Assembly: GCF_937425535.1 (NCBI RefSeq)
Contig: NZ_OW485601.1
Span: 3,951,501 to 4,015,500, forward strand
Reading direction: 5' to 3'
Source: Rhodovastum atsumiense
Lineage (GTDB): Bacteria > Pseudomonadota > Alphaproteobacteria > Acetobacterales > Acetobacteraceae
DNA length: 64,000 bases
In this document: positions 21,806 to 31,031 of the stretch, one piece after another
How positions within the stretch are numbered: the first letter of the stretch is position 1
Layout of the letters: every line of letters starts with the position of its first letter
The notes under the pieces: generated by a model
The model's input: only the letters and a program-made list of their open reading frames with translations
What the model was told of the DNA's origin: nothing
Databases searched by the model: none
Program-made: the position numbers and the translations under genes

Positions 21806-23812
21806 ATGTTTCTGCGAAATCTCAACGTTCTCCAGCGGCTTGCCCTGATCATTTCCATTCTGTCCGTTGCCATGGTCGTGGTCGGGGGGACCCAGCTCCT
21901 GGTCCTGCGAAACACGGTCATAACGGAACGACAGGACAAGGTTCGCGAAATGGTGGAGGCGACGAGGTCGATGCTCGCCGCCTTCGCTGCGAGGGCGAAA
22001 ACGGGTGCCATCCCCGCCGAGGCAGCGCGGCAGCTTGCCTTCGAGGCGATCGGCGCGATGAGGTGGGGGCAGTACAACGATTATGTCGGCATCTATGGGG
22101 CAGGCAGCGGCGATGCCGGCGTCACCTACGTGCATGCGAACCCGAAATTCATCAACGTCAACCGCTGGGATTTCAAGGACGGCCAGGGCCGGTTCGTGGT
22201 CCGTGACATCGTCGCGGCGGCCCGCGCCGGCGGCGGCTATGTCACCTATTCCGTGCCGCGCGCGGGCGGCGGGGCGGAGCTGGAAAAGCTGTCCTACGTG
22301 GGCGCCTTCGGCGACGGCGAGGGGCGGCTGGCCATCCAGGCCGGCGTCTATACCGACGACATCGACACCACGGTGTTCGGCATCGCCATTTGGGTGGCCG
22401 TGGGCGGGCTGGCCGGGCTGCTGGTCGCCGGGCTGATCGCGCTCGGCGTCGGCCGCGGCATCTCCCGGCCGCTCGACATCCTGTGCGAGGCCATGAACCG
22501 GCTGGCGGGCGGCAATCTTGCCACCGAGATCCCCTTCACCACGTACCGCAATGAAATCGGTCACATCGCCCGCAGCCTGACCTCCTTCCGCAACAGCCTG
22601 GAGGAAGCCGAACGGCTGCGCGCGGCGCAGGCAGAGGAACGCGTGCGCGCCGAGGCGGAAAAATGCGCCGCTCTGACCGGGATGGCCGACACGATCGAGG
22701 CCGAGACTTCCACGGCGCTGGTGGAAATCGGCCGGCGCGTCGATGCGATGACCGGCACCGCCGGCGAGATGCAGGCCTCCGCCGCGCGCACCGGGGCCGC
22801 CGCCAGCGGCGCCGCCGCCTCGGCCAGCGAGACGCTCGGCATCACCCAGACCGTGGCCAGCGCCGCCGAGCAGTTGTCGGCCTCGATCCGCGAGATCAGC
22901 CAACAGGTGGCCCAGTCGACCTCGGTGGTCGCCCGCGCGGTCAAGGCCGGCGATGCGACCCGTGGCTCGATGGAGACGCTGAACCAGAAGGTCGAGCGCA
23001 TCGGCGCGGTCGCCGGGATCATCACCGACATCGCCGCCAAGACCAACCTGCTGGCGCTGAACGCCACCATCGAGGCGGCCCGCGCGGGCGAGGCCGGCCG
23101 TGGCTTCGCCGTGGTCGCCGCCGAGGTGAAGCAACTGGCGCTGCAGACCGCCCGCTCGACCGAGGAGATCACCAGCCAGCTCGGCGAGATCCGCACGGCG
23201 ACCGATGCCTCGATGACGGCGGTGCGCAGCATCGAACAGACCATCCGCGAGGTGGAGGACATCGCCGGATCGATCGCCGCGGCGGTGGAGGAACAGGGGG
23301 CGGCCACGGCCGAGATCGCCCGCAACGTCGGCAATGCCGCGACCGCGGCGCACGCGATGTCGGGGCGGGCCGCGGAGGTCTCGACCGAGGCCACCGAGAC
23401 CGATCGCAGCGCCGCGGCGGTGCAGGGCCACGCGGGCGCGCTGGCCGTGGCGATGAGCGAACTGCGTCATTCGGTCATCCGCGCGGTGCGGACCTCGACG
23501 GCGGAGGTCGATCGCCGCGGCGATCCCCGTCTCAAGGTGGAATTGCCGGCCCGCTTCGCCGTCGGCGGCGCGGCCGGGCTGCCGGTGCAGGTGGTGGACA
23601 TCTCGATGGGGGGCGCGAGCCTGGCCTGCGGGCCATCGGTGGCGGCCGGTGCGCATGGGACGCTGGGGCTGGAAGGTTTCGGCATCAGATTGTCCTGCCG
23701 GGTGCTTGCGGCCGACGAGACGGGGATCCACCTGGCGTTCGATCGCGATGACACGACGGCGGCAACGCTGCGTGGCGTGCTGGATCGGTTGGGCCTGGGC
23801 AGGGCGGCCTGA
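21806..23812 (+). CDS. Methyl-accepting chemotaxis protein with sCache sensor and C-terminal PilZ domain
   Basis: The 668-residue inner-membrane receptor has a membrane segment near 10-32, a single-Cache periplasmic sensor (about 40-185, containing the typical [12 protein letters not shown] and ETTxG-like end), a second membrane segment (about 195-220), HAMP (220-275) and the cytoplasmic signalling domain with hairpin tip EVADI-like/[21 protein letters not shown]. After the signalling domain comes a PilZ domain (about 565-665) with RRGDPRLK and [10 protein letters not shown], the RxxxR and DxSxxG elements that bind c-di-GMP. The ATG at 21806 is preferred to the TTG two codons before. A palindrome cluster follows directly. 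The same architecture recurs at 53613. Confidence 0.92.
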   Translation: MFLRNLNVLQRLALIISILSVAMVVVGGTQLLVLRNTVITERQDKVREMVEATRSMLAAFAARAKTGAIPAEAARQLAFEAIGAMRWGQYNDYVGIYGAGSGDAGVTYVHANPKFINVNRWDFKDGQGRFVVRDIVAAARAGGGYVTYSVPRAGGGAELEKLSYVGAFGDGEGRLAIQAGVYTDDIDTTVFGIAIWVAVGGLAGLLVAGLIALGVGRGISRPLDILCEAMNRLAGGNLATEIPFTTYRNEIGHIARSLTSFRNSLEEAERLRAAQAEERVRAEAEKCAALTGMADTIEAETSTALVEIGRRVDAMTGTAGEMQASAARTGAAASGAAASASETLGITQTVASAAEQLSASIREISQQVAQSTSVVARAVKAGDATRGSMETLNQKVERIGAVAGIITDIAAKTNLLALNATIEAARAGEAGRGFAVVAAEVKQLALQTARSTEEITSQLGEIRTATDASMTAVRSIEQTIREVEDIAGSIAAAVEEQGAATAEIARNVGNAATAAHAMSGRAAEVSTEATETDRSAAAVQGHAGALAVAMSELRHSVIRAVRTSTAEVDRRGDPRLKVELPARFAVGGAAGLPVQVVDISMGGASLACGPSVAAGAHGTLGLEGFGIRLSCRVLAADETGIHLAFDRDDTTAATLRGVLDRLGLGRAA

Positions 23813-23815
23813 CGC

Positions 23816-23981
23816 GCGGGGCGCTGCCCCGCCCCCGCCAGGGGCTCCGCCCCTGGACCTCGCCAAGGGCTTCGCCCTTGGAACCCGATTTCTTCAGTGC
23901 CGCGCAGCGCTTTTGGGCTTGGGCCGCGAAGCGGACCAAGGGGGCCTTGTGGCCCCTGCTGGGTCCAGGGCAAAGCCCTGG
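23816..23981. repeat. Palindrome cluster, dispersed element copy 1
   Basis: Several short perfect hairpins in a row: GCGGGGC-GCT-GCCCCGC (23816-23832), CCAGGGGC-TCC-GCCCCTGG (23838-23856), CCAAGGGC-TTC-GCCCTTGG (23863-23881) and CCAGGGC-AAA-GCCCTGG (23965-23981). Related clusters occur at 41737 and 55894. It fills most of the gap after the chemoreceptor and may also end its transcript. Confidence 0.7.
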
Positions 23982-24094
23982 CCTTTCCTTCCTCGCTTCA
24001 TCGCGTCCGCCGTAATGCCGGAACTGCATAGACAGCCACGCCCCCGGCCCCGCACGGTCTGCCGCCAGGAACGTAACCGTGGAAAGGCATTCCC

Positions 24095-26620
24095 ATGGCA
24101 GTTGCCGCTGCCGGGCCGAGTCTTCGGCCCGCGTGGTTTCTCCTCGCCTGGTTGCTCGGCCTCTTCCTGATTGCCGGTGCACAGGCGCAGCAGATCACCG
24201 GCGTGCCGGGCGCGCCGGACACGACCACCACGATCGACGGCCGCACCTTGCCGCCGCCGCCCCAGCCCTTCATCGGCGAGATCCAGTTGAACGCTGCCCA
24301 GTCGAAGCCGGCCTGGCCGGCGCGGGTGGTGCCACCGAAGGACGCGCCGAACATCCTGCTGATCATGACAGACGATGTCGGCTTTGCCGCGCCTTCGACC
24401 TTCGGTGGGGTGATCCCGACGCCGACGCTCGACCGCATCGCGAACGAAGGGTTGCGCTACACCAATTTCCATTCGACCTCGTTGTGCTCGCCGACGCGGG
24501 CGGCGCTGATCACCGGGCGCAACCACCATTCGGTGGGCTTCGGCGTCATTTCCGAGGCGGCGTCTGGCTTCCCCGGCTATGACAGCCTGATCGGCCGGGA
24601 CAGCGCGACGATCGGGCGGATCCTGCTGGAGAACGGCTACCGCACGTCATGGTTCGGCAAGGACCACAACACGCCGACCTGGACCGCGAGCCAGGCCGGT
24701 CCGTTCGACCAGTGGCCGACGGGAATGGGCTTCGAGTATTTCTACGGTTTCGTCGGCGGCGACGCGAGCCAGTGGCAGCCGAACCTGTTCCGCAACACCA
24801 CGGCCATCTATCCCTACGTGGGCAATCCGAAATGGAACCTGACCACCGCGATGGCCGATGACGCCATCCACTGGCTGAACGAGCTGAACGCCATCAATCC
24901 CTCGCTGCCGTTCTTCCTGCACTACGTTCCGGGCGGCACCCACGCGCCACACCACGCGACGCCGGAATGGATCAAGAGGATCAGCGACCTGCACCTCTTC
25001 GACAAGGGATGGAACGCGTTGCGCGAACAGATCTTCGCCAACCAGCAGCGGCTCGGCGTGATCCCGTCGGAGGCGAAGCTGACGCCCTGGCCGGATGATC
25101 TGCTGAAGAAGTGGGACACGCTGAGTGCCGAGGAGAAGAAGCTCTTCATTCGCCAGGCCGACGTCTATGCCGCCTACCTGGCCTATACCGACCATGAGAT
25201 CGGCCGCGTCATCGACGAGGTTGCGAAGCTCGGCAAGCTCGACAACACGCTGATCATCTACATCAGCGGCGACAACGGCGCCTCGGCGGAAGGCTCGCCC
25301 AACGGCACGCCGAGCGAGGTGCTGCAGTTCAACGGCGTCGAGCTGCCGGTGGCCGAGCAGATGAAGTGGTACAACGCCTGGGGCAGCCAGGAGACCTATA
25401 ACCACATGGCCGTGCCCTGGGCCTGGGCCTTCGACACGCCCTACAAGTGGACCAAGCAGGTTCCGTCCTTCTTCGGCGGCACGCGACAGGGCATGGCGAT
25501 TTCCTGGCCGGCGCAGATCAGGGACAAGGGCGGCATCCGCTGGCAGTTCCACCACGTGATCGACATCGTGCCGACGATCCTGGAAGCCACCGGCATCACC
25601 GCCCCGGAGACGGTGGACGGCATCGCCCAGAAGCCGATCGAGGGCGTCAGCCTGGCCTACACCTTCGACAAGGCCAAGGCCGGGGCCGACTCCCCGCATC
25701 ACCTCCAGTATTTCGAGATGATGGGGGTGCAGGGCCTCTACGACGACGGCTGGATGCTCAGCGCCATCCCGGTCCGCCCGCCCTGGGAACTGGTCGGCAA
25801 GGCGATCCAGGATCCGGCCAGCGCCTACCGCTTCGAGCTGTACGACCTGCGCCACGACTGGACGCAGTCCACCGACATCGCCGGATCGAATCCGGAGAAG
25901 GTGCGGGAACTGACCGACCTGATGTTCGCCGAGTTCTCGAAATACCAGGTGCTGCCGCTGGATGCCTCGGTGGCGACGCGCATGGTCTTGCCGCGCCCCT
26001 CCGTCTCGGCCGGCCGGCGGGAATTCGTCTACCATGCCCCGGTCGGCGGCATCCCGCGCGGCACGGCGCCGAGCCTGCTGAACACTTCCTACACCATCCG
26101 GGCGGAGATCGTCGTGCCGCCGGGCGGCGCCGAGGGCGTGATCGTCACCGATGGCGGGCGGTTCGGTGGCTACGGCCTGTATTTGCTGAAGGGCAGGCCT
26201 GTGTTCCTGTGGAACCTGCTCGACCTCAGGCGCGTGCGCTGGGAGGGCAAGGACGCGCTAGCGCCGGGCCGGCACACGCTGGAATACGACTTCCAGTATG
26301 ACGGGCTTGGCTTCGCGACGCTGGCCTTCAACAACCTCAGCGGCCTCGGTCGGCCCGGCACCGGGACGCTGAAGGTGGACGGCAAGGAGGTCGCGACGCA
26401 CCGGCTGGACCGCACAGTGCCGATGACGCTGCCCTGGGATGAAACCTTCGACATCGGCCAGGATACCGGCACGCCGGTGGATGACCGTGACTACCGGGTG
26501 CCCTTCGCCTTCACCGGCCGGATCGAGACGCTGACCATCACGGTGGATCCGCCGAAGCTGACGCCGGAGGACGTGCAGAAGCTGCAGGCCGCCCAGCGCG
26601 CCAGCCAGGACGCGAACTGA
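24095..26620 (+). CDS. Secreted sulfatase (arylsulfatase family, formylglycine-dependent)
   Basis: The 841-residue precursor has a signal peptide (about 1-32, ending GAQAQ). The catalytic core begins at PNILLIMTDDVG with metal-binding Asp pair (93-94) and contains CSPTRAALITGR, in which Cys131 would be converted to formylglycine in the C-x-P-x-R context. HYVPGGTHAPHH and YISGDNGAS supply further metal-binding and substrate residues. It would hydrolyse sulfate esters in the periplasm. At over 800 residues it belongs to the long bacterial arylsulfatase group with an extra C-terminal beta-rich domain (about 650-820). The product needs a maturase (FGE or anSME), which is not in this window. It heads an operon with a DUF2092 protein and a Gly/His/Tyr-rich secreted protein. 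Confidence 0.92.
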   Translation: MAVAAAGPSLRPAWFLLAWLLGLFLIAGAQAQQITGVPGAPDTTTTIDGRTLPPPPQPFIGEIQLNAAQSKPAWPARVVPPKDAPNILLIMTDDVGFAAPSTFGGVIPTPTLDRIANEGLRYTNFHSTSLCSPTRAALITGRNHHSVGFGVISEAASGFPGYDSLIGRDSATIGRILLENGYRTSWFGKDHNTPTWTASQAGPFDQWPTGMGFEYFYGFVGGDASQWQPNLFRNTTAIYPYVGNPKWNLTTAMADDAIHWLNELNAINPSLPFFLHYVPGGTHAPHHATPEWIKRISDLHLFDKGWNALREQIFANQQRLGVIPSEAKLTPWPDDLLKKWDTLSAEEKKLFIRQADVYAAYLAYTDHEIGRVIDEVAKLGKLDNTLIIYISGDNGASAEGSPNGTPSEVLQFNGVELPVAEQMKWYNAWGSQETYNHMAVPWAWAFDTPYKWTKQVPSFFGGTRQGMAISWPAQIRDKGGIRWQFHHVIDIVPTILEATGITAPETVDGIAQKPIEGVSLAYTFDKAKAGADSPHHLQYFEMMGVQGLYDDGWMLSAIPVRPPWELVGKAIQDPASAYRFELYDLRHDWTQSTDIAGSNPEKVRELTDLMFAEFSKYQVLPLDASVATRMVLPRPSVSAGRREFVYHAPVGGIPRGTAPSLLNTSYTIRAEIVVPPGGAEGVIVTDGGRFGGYGLYLLKGRPVFLWNLLDLRRVRWEGKDALAPGRHTLEYDFQYDGLGFATLAFNNLSGLGRPGTGTLKVDGKEVATHRLDRTVPMTLPWDETFDIGQDTGTPVDDRDYRVPFAFTGRIETLTITVDPPKLTPEDVQKLQAAQRASQDAN

Positions 26621-26671
26621 CGGACCGGTTGCGCCGCGACATCCGCTCCACGGGCTGTGGGAGACGCTTCG

Positions 26672-27511
26672 ATGAGACTGTCCCTCATGACGTCATCGTG
26701 CCTCGGCGGCATGCTGCTGCTGCTTGCCGTGCTGCCCGGCGCGATGGGCGGGGCCGCGCGGGCGGAGCAACCCGGCGCCACCGACAAGGCGGCGCCGGAT
26801 CCGATCGAGCCGAAGGCCATCGCCATCCTCAAGGCGTCCTGCGACGTGCTGGCGGGGGCGAAGACGCTGGCCTTCACCGCGCTCAACACCTACGAGAAGG
26901 CGGCGCGCAACGGCCAGCCGCTGTTCTACACCACGCTGAACCAGGTGACGCTGCAACGGCCCGACAAGCTGCGGGTGATCACCCCCGGCGACGGCATCCC
27001 CGATGAATTCTACTACGACGGCAAGACCATCACCGCCTATGTCCCCTCGGAGAATCTCGCCGCGCGGGCGGAGGCGCCGTCCACCATCGATGCGATGCTC
27101 CCCGCCGCCTGGGACCGCGCCGCCATCTACTTCCCCTTCGCCGACCTGATCATGTCGAAGCCCTGCGCGGTGTTCGAGGAGCACGGGCTCAACTCCGCCT
27201 TCTATGTCGGGCAGTCGAAGGTGGTTGCCGGCACCACCACCGACATCGTCGCGGTGGCCGGGGACAACGTGCAGGGCGAGATCTGGATTGGCGCCCACGA
27301 CCACCTGCCCCGGCTGGTGCGCGTCGTCTATCCGCACGAGCCGGCGCACGCGCTGTACCAGACCGAATATTCCAACTGGCACATCAACCACCTCGTCGGG
27401 GCCGGCGCCTTCGCCTCGGCGCGGGCGGAGAAGGCACGGGAGATGCCGTTCCGGCCGCCGGGCGCGCGCGCCCGGCCCACCGGCGAGGCGGCCCCCACGC
27501 AGAAACCCTGA
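26672..27511 (+). CDS. DUF2092-family periplasmic protein
   Basis: A 279-residue protein with an N-terminal signal peptide (MRLSLMTSSCLGG..., ending ARAEQ). The body, with AIAILKASCDVLAGAKTLAF, then a conserved Arg-Pro-Asp-Lys (RPDKLRV) and YYDGKTITAYVP, matches the DUF2092 pattern of a lipoprotein-carrier-like (LolA-like) beta-sheet fold. The ATG at 26672 is preferred over an upstream GTG because GGGAG lies about eight bases before it. It follows the sulfatase by 51 bp and precedes the Gly/His/Tyr-rich gene by 13 bp, so the three are probably one operon of exported proteins. The tail beyond residue 255 is Pro/Ala-rich. The molecular role of the family is not known. Confidence 0.75.
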   Translation: MRLSLMTSSCLGGMLLLLAVLPGAMGGAARAEQPGATDKAAPDPIEPKAIAILKASCDVLAGAKTLAFTALNTYEKAARNGQPLFYTTLNQVTLQRPDKLRVITPGDGIPDEFYYDGKTITAYVPSENLAARAEAPSTIDAMLPAAWDRAAIYFPFADLIMSKPCAVFEEHGLNSAFYVGQSKVVAGTTTDIVAVAGDNVQGEIWIGAHDHLPRLVRVVYPHEPAHALYQTEYSNWHINHLVGAGAFASARAEKAREMPFRPPGARARPTGEAAPTQKP

Positions 27512-27524
27512 AGAGGAGAGCACC

Positions 27525-28205
27525 ATGAAGGCGGTTCTGCTGGCGAGCGCTGCCATCCTCGCCGCCCTGCCGTGCCCGCCGGCACGCGCCTGGTTCCATG
27601 GCTATTCCGGCGGCGGCTGGTCGCATGGTGGCGACGCGGGCGGATGGAGCCATTCCACCTCCGCGGCCGGCGGCAACGTGTCGCATTCCAGCGATTACGG
27701 CGGCTGGAACCACAGCACCCAGGTCAGTGCCAGCGGCGTCGCGCATGAAAGCGACTACGGCGGCGCCTGGCACGGCAGCGCCGCGAATGCGGGCGGCGCC
27801 TACCATGCCAGCGACTACGGCGGCTATTACCACGGCACCGCGACCGGGCCCGGCGGCACCGTTCACACCGGCTATTACGGCACCAGCACCTCGTCCTCCG
27901 GTGCCTATTACCACCAGCCGGCGGCGGTGAACTATTACGGCAACTCCTGCTACAACTGCAGCAGCGGCGGCGGCAGTGGTTGGGGTGCCGCCGCGGCCGG
28001 GGCGGCGGTGGGCGTGGCCGCGGGGGCGGCCGTGGGGGCCGCGGCCACCAGGGCCGCTTATGCCGCGCCGCCGGCCACCTACGCGGTGCTGCCCGCCGGC
28101 TGCGTCTATCAGGCTTCCGCCCAGGCCTATGCCTGCGGCGGTACCTGGCTTTCCCCGGCCTATGGCGCGAACGGGCTCTATTACCAGGTCGTGCCGGGGC
28201 CGTGA
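27525..28205 (+). CDS. Secreted Gly/His/Tyr/Ser-rich repeat protein
   Basis: A 226-residue protein with a signal peptide (ending PPARA) and a mature part made of loose repeats of the form (S/A)SDYGGxxHGS(T/A), rich in Gly, His, Tyr and Ser, followed by a small Cys-containing segment (NSCYNCSSGGG), a Gly/Ala hydrophobic stretch (about 150-175) that could be a glycine-zipper membrane segment, and a C-terminal domain with two cysteines (GCVYQ...YACGGTWL). The Shine-Dalgarno GAGGAGAG lies directly upstream. The C-terminal GCVYxxxxGxxYYxC-like ending is common in small secreted proteins of unknown role. The His clusters could bind metal. It is the last gene of the sulfatase operon. Confidence 0.72.
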   Translation: MKAVLLASAAILAALPCPPARAWFHGYSGGGWSHGGDAGGWSHSTSAAGGNVSHSSDYGGWNHSTQVSASGVAHESDYGGAWHGSAANAGGAYHASDYGGYYHGTATGPGGTVHTGYYGTSTSSSGAYYHQPAAVNYYGNSCYNCSSGGGSGWGAAAAGAAVGVAAGAAVGAAATRAAYAAPPATYAVLPAGCVYQASAQAYACGGTWLSPAYGANGLYYQVVPGP

Positions 28206-28266
28206 CGCCGGGCCGATATGATCCGGGCAGGATGCCCCAACCGATCATCGCTCATGGGGAAACGCG

Positions 28267-28917
28267 ATGAACCAGTCCACGGCCCTTTTCGTCGGTACCT
28301 TCACCACCCTGCTGGCCATCATCAATCCGCTCGAGGCGATGCCGGTGTTCCTGAAGCTGCTGGCGAACAAGGACAGGGGCACGCATCGGCGGGTGGCGCG
28401 GCTGTCCTGCTTCTATGCCACGCTGCTGCTGTTCTTCTTCCTGGTGTTCGGCACGCTGATGCTGAAGCTGTTCGAGGTGCCGCTCAGCATGGTGCGGATC
28501 GTCGGCGGCATCGTGCTGATGCAGATCGGCTTCTCGCTGTTCATGCCGTCGGGCAATGCCGGCGCCATGGCCGGCGGCCCGGCCGGCAAGGACGAGGACA
28601 TCGCCTTCGTGCCGCTGGCGATGCCGCTGATGTTCGGCCCCGGCGCGATCGCCACCGTGCTCGGCATGGCATCGCAGGTGCAGCGTCCGCTGGAAGACCT
28701 GTTGCCGCTGGGCGCGATCACCGCCGCGATCCTGGCGACGATGGTCGTGACCTACCTGTTCCTTGCCTATGCGGGGACCATCGTGGACCGCATCGGCGCG
28801 CGCGGGATCGACGCGGTCACGCGCATCGTCGGCTTCTTCGTCGCCGCCATGGGCATGGGCCTGATCTTCCATGGCCTGGACCAGGCGATCCACGATTACG
28901 GCCTGGTGCGGCCCTGA
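28267..28917 (+). CDS. MarC-family integral membrane protein
   Basis: The 216-residue protein has six predicted membrane segments, with the MarC signature INPLEAMPVFLKL near the N-terminus and PLAMPLMFGPGAIATVL in the middle. Length and layout match the MarC/UPF0056 family. Despite the name, family members have no established transport function and the early link to multiple antibiotic resistance was not confirmed. It starts 61 bp after the preceding gene and has its own weak ribosome-binding site (TGGGGAAACG), so it may be a separate unit. Confidence 0.9.
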   Translation: MNQSTALFVGTFTTLLAIINPLEAMPVFLKLLANKDRGTHRRVARLSCFYATLLLFFFLVFGTLMLKLFEVPLSMVRIVGGIVLMQIGFSLFMPSGNAGAMAGGPAGKDEDIAFVPLAMPLMFGPGAIATVLGMASQVQRPLEDLLPLGAITAAILATMVVTYLFLAYAGTIVDRIGARGIDAVTRIVGFFVAAMGMGLIFHGLDQAIHDYGLVRP

Positions 28918-28958
28918 GTGCCGTAGCGACCAGGCCAGGAGGATCAGGAGTGGCCGCC

Positions 28959-29330
28959 ATGCAGCGTCTTGCGCTGACCCTGTCGTTGCTGCTGCCCGCC
29001 ACCGCCTGCAACAGCCTGCCGCCGGCGACCGCGGCGCAGGTCGCCGCCTGGCAGGGCACCTATTCGGGAGAGGCGGTCATCAACGACGCGGCCCTGCCCG
29101 GACCGGTGTGCCAGCCCCGCGTGGCCATCGCCGATTTCCGGGTGGTGGGCAACCAGGTCGAGTTCGGCCTGTTCAACGGGACCATCCGCGATGACGGCAG
29201 CGTCCAGATGGTCAATCGCCAGGTCTGGATCATGGGGCGCTTCGAGGACGGACGGTTCGTCGGCAGCATGATCGTGCCGCCGACGGAAGTCTGCCGCTAC
29301 CAGGTCCTGCTGGAACGCGGCGCCGCGTGA
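28959..29330 (+). CDS. Small secreted or lipid-anchored protein, unknown function
   Basis: The 123-residue product has a hydrophobic leader ending LLLPATACNSLPP, a weak lipobox with Cys17, so it may be lipid-anchored. The remainder predicts a small beta domain (GTYSGEAVIND, VCQPRVAIADFRVVGNQVEFG, GRFEDGRFVGSM, CRYQVLLER) with two cysteines that could form a disulfide. A GTG at 28950 in the same frame is also well placed behind AGGAGG, so the true start is uncertain. It follows marC-like 28917 by 41 bp. No family recognised. Confidence 0.65.
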   Translation: MQRLALTLSLLLPATACNSLPPATAAQVAAWQGTYSGEAVINDAALPGPVCQPRVAIADFRVVGNQVEFGLFNGTIRDDGSVQMVNRQVWIMGRFEDGRFVGSMIVPPTEVCRYQVLLERGAA

Positions 29331-29497
29331 CCGGCAGGTGTGTCCGTGCCGTCACGCCCGTGGGATGGCCTGGTACCGCATGCGGCGCAAAGGCCACACC
29401 TTGCCAAAACTGCATAGCCTGGCGCGGGCCGGCAGCGTCCTATGGCGCGGCGGCACCTGCCTGCCGCCAGCCCAATGCTGCAGGATGAGGGAACCCC

Positions 29498-30181
29498 ATG
29501 CGCGTTACCGCCCGTGCCGTGATCATGGCCTCGGTGCTCGGCCTCGTCGCCGGATGCGCCAATACGCGACCCCAGGCGCCGCCGGGCATCCCCGAGGCGT
29601 CCGCCATGGCACCGAGCAGCAGTGTCGCGGGACGCCTGACCTGGATTGCCCAGGATGCCAACTTTGCCAAGTACACCAGCATCATCATCCCGCCGGTGAC
29701 GGTCTATGACGGCGCGGACGCAAGCTGGGGCGACACCTCGCCGGCGGATCGCGCGACGGTGGCCGCCTACATGCAGCAGCAATTCACCCGCGCCATCGCC
29801 AAGCAGTACCCCATCGTGACCGCGCCCGGCCCGACCACGGCCCGCGTGCAGTTCCAACTGGTGGGGATCGAAAGCAACGTGCCCGTCGCCGCCACCGTGT
29901 CGCGGCTGGTGCCGGCCGGGCTGGTCGCCAATATCGCCAGCCAGGCCGCCGGCCAGCCCGGATCCTTCTCCGGCTCGGTCACCTACGCCGCGCTGATCTA
30001 CGATTCGACCACCAACCGGCTGATCGCCGCGGCGGTGAACAAGAAGTTCCCCGAGGCGCTCAACATCGGCGCCACCTTCTCCACCGTCGACGCCGCCAAG
30101 GCCGGCATCGATGAAGGCGCGACGCAGCTCGCCCAGGGCATCCAGATGCTGCGCTCGGGGCGGGCCCGCACCGGATCGTAA
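29498..30181 (+). CDS. DUF3313-like outer-membrane lipoprotein
   Basis: The 227-residue product begins with a lipoprotein signal (MASVLGLVAGC, lipobox LVAGC) and continues with a segment typical of DUF3313: FAKYTSIIIPPVTVYDGADA, then AAYMQQQFTRAIAKQYPIV. The body alternates beta strands and ends with a helix of Ala/Gly-rich character. A good Shine-Dalgarno (ATGAGGGAAC) precedes the ATG. The family is found in envelopes of many proteobacteria with no defined function. It stands between two other small envelope genes and is probably co-oriented with 28959 and 30261. Confidence 0.7.
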   Translation: MRVTARAVIMASVLGLVAGCANTRPQAPPGIPEASAMAPSSSVAGRLTWIAQDANFAKYTSIIIPPVTVYDGADASWGDTSPADRATVAAYMQQQFTRAIAKQYPIVTAPGPTTARVQFQLVGIESNVPVAATVSRLVPAGLVANIASQAAGQPGSFSGSVTYAALIYDSTTNRLIAAAVNKKFPEALNIGATFSTVDAAKAGIDEGATQLAQGIQMLRSGRARTGS

Positions 30182-30260
30182 CCGTCTCCTGCGACGAAGC
30201 GCCCTCCGCCGGGGGGCGCGGCAGGGGCTTCATGCTCACTTCTCAGCCAGGAGGCGTTGC

Positions 30261-31022
30261 ATTCACGAGATCATCATTTCCTGCCTGACCTTCGTCAGCG
30301 CCTTCGGTGCGGCCCTGGTCGGCCTGGTGCTGCGCCGGCGCCTGCCCGAGCATCATTTCGAGGACCACCCCCGCGACGTGGGGAAACTGGTGATGGGCCT
30401 GGTGGCCACCCTCGCGGCGCTGGTGCTCGGGCTGCTCATCGCATCGACGAAAAGCTTCTACGACACCCAGACCGCGGAGCTGCAAAGCCTGTCGGTCAAG
30501 ATCGTCGGTCTCGACCGCGTCCTGGGCGAATACGGGACCGCCGCCGGGCCGGCGCGCGCGGAGCTGCGGCGGGTGGTGGAAGAGGGCTACCGGCGGCTCG
30601 CCGGTACCCCCGACGCGGCGAGCATCCACCTCGCGCGCGGGGAGGCGGCGCCGGCGATCATCGCCATGCGGCAACTGGTGCGGGCACTGCCGGCCGAGAC
30701 CGATGCCCAGCGCCAGTTGCGCGGCAGCGCCGTGCAGCTTGCCGGCGAGATCGTCGACACCCGCCTGTTGATGAGCGAGCAGGTCAATGCCTCGCTGAAC
30801 TGGCCCTTCGTGCTGGTGCTGGTGTTCTGGATCAGCGTCCTTTTCCTGGGCTTCGGCCTCTATACGCCGGCCAACGCGACGGTCGTGGCCGCGCTGCTGA
30901 TGGGGGCGGTGTCGGTGGCCAGCGCCATGTTCCTCATCGACGAGATGAGCCGTCCCTATGAGGGGCTGATCCGCGTCTCGGCGGCGCCGCTGCAACTGGC
31001 GCTGATGCAGATGGGGCAGTAG
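30261..31022 (+). CDS. DUF4239-like (bestrophin-like) membrane protein, apparently starting at ATT
   Basis: The frame encodes a membrane protein of about 253 residues: an N-terminal membrane segment (IIISCLTFVSAFGAALVGL), RRRLPEHHFEDHPRD, a second membrane segment (LVMGLVATLAALVLGLLIAS), a soluble helical region, and two C-terminal membrane segments (WPFVLVLVFWISVLFLGFGLY; ATVVAALLMGAVSVASAMFL). This layout fits the DUF4239/bestrophin-like group. No ATG, GTG or TTG lies in frame at a sensible place. Instead ATT at 30261, six bases after AGGAGG, begins IHEIIIS, where relatives would be expected to start Met-His-Glu. So translation either uses ATT or the ATG has been mutated. Family assignment is from pattern memory. 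Confidence 0.7.
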   Translation: MHEIIISCLTFVSAFGAALVGLVLRRRLPEHHFEDHPRDVGKLVMGLVATLAALVLGLLIASTKSFYDTQTAELQSLSVKIVGLDRVLGEYGTAAGPARAELRRVVEEGYRRLAGTPDAASIHLARGEAAPAIIAMRQLVRALPAETDAQRQLRGSAVQLAGEIVDTRLLMSEQVNASLNWPFVLVLVFWISVLFLGFGLYTPANATVVAALLMGAVSVASAMFLIDEMSRPYEGLIRVSAAPLQLALMQMGQ

Positions 31023-31031
31023 TCGGGGGCT

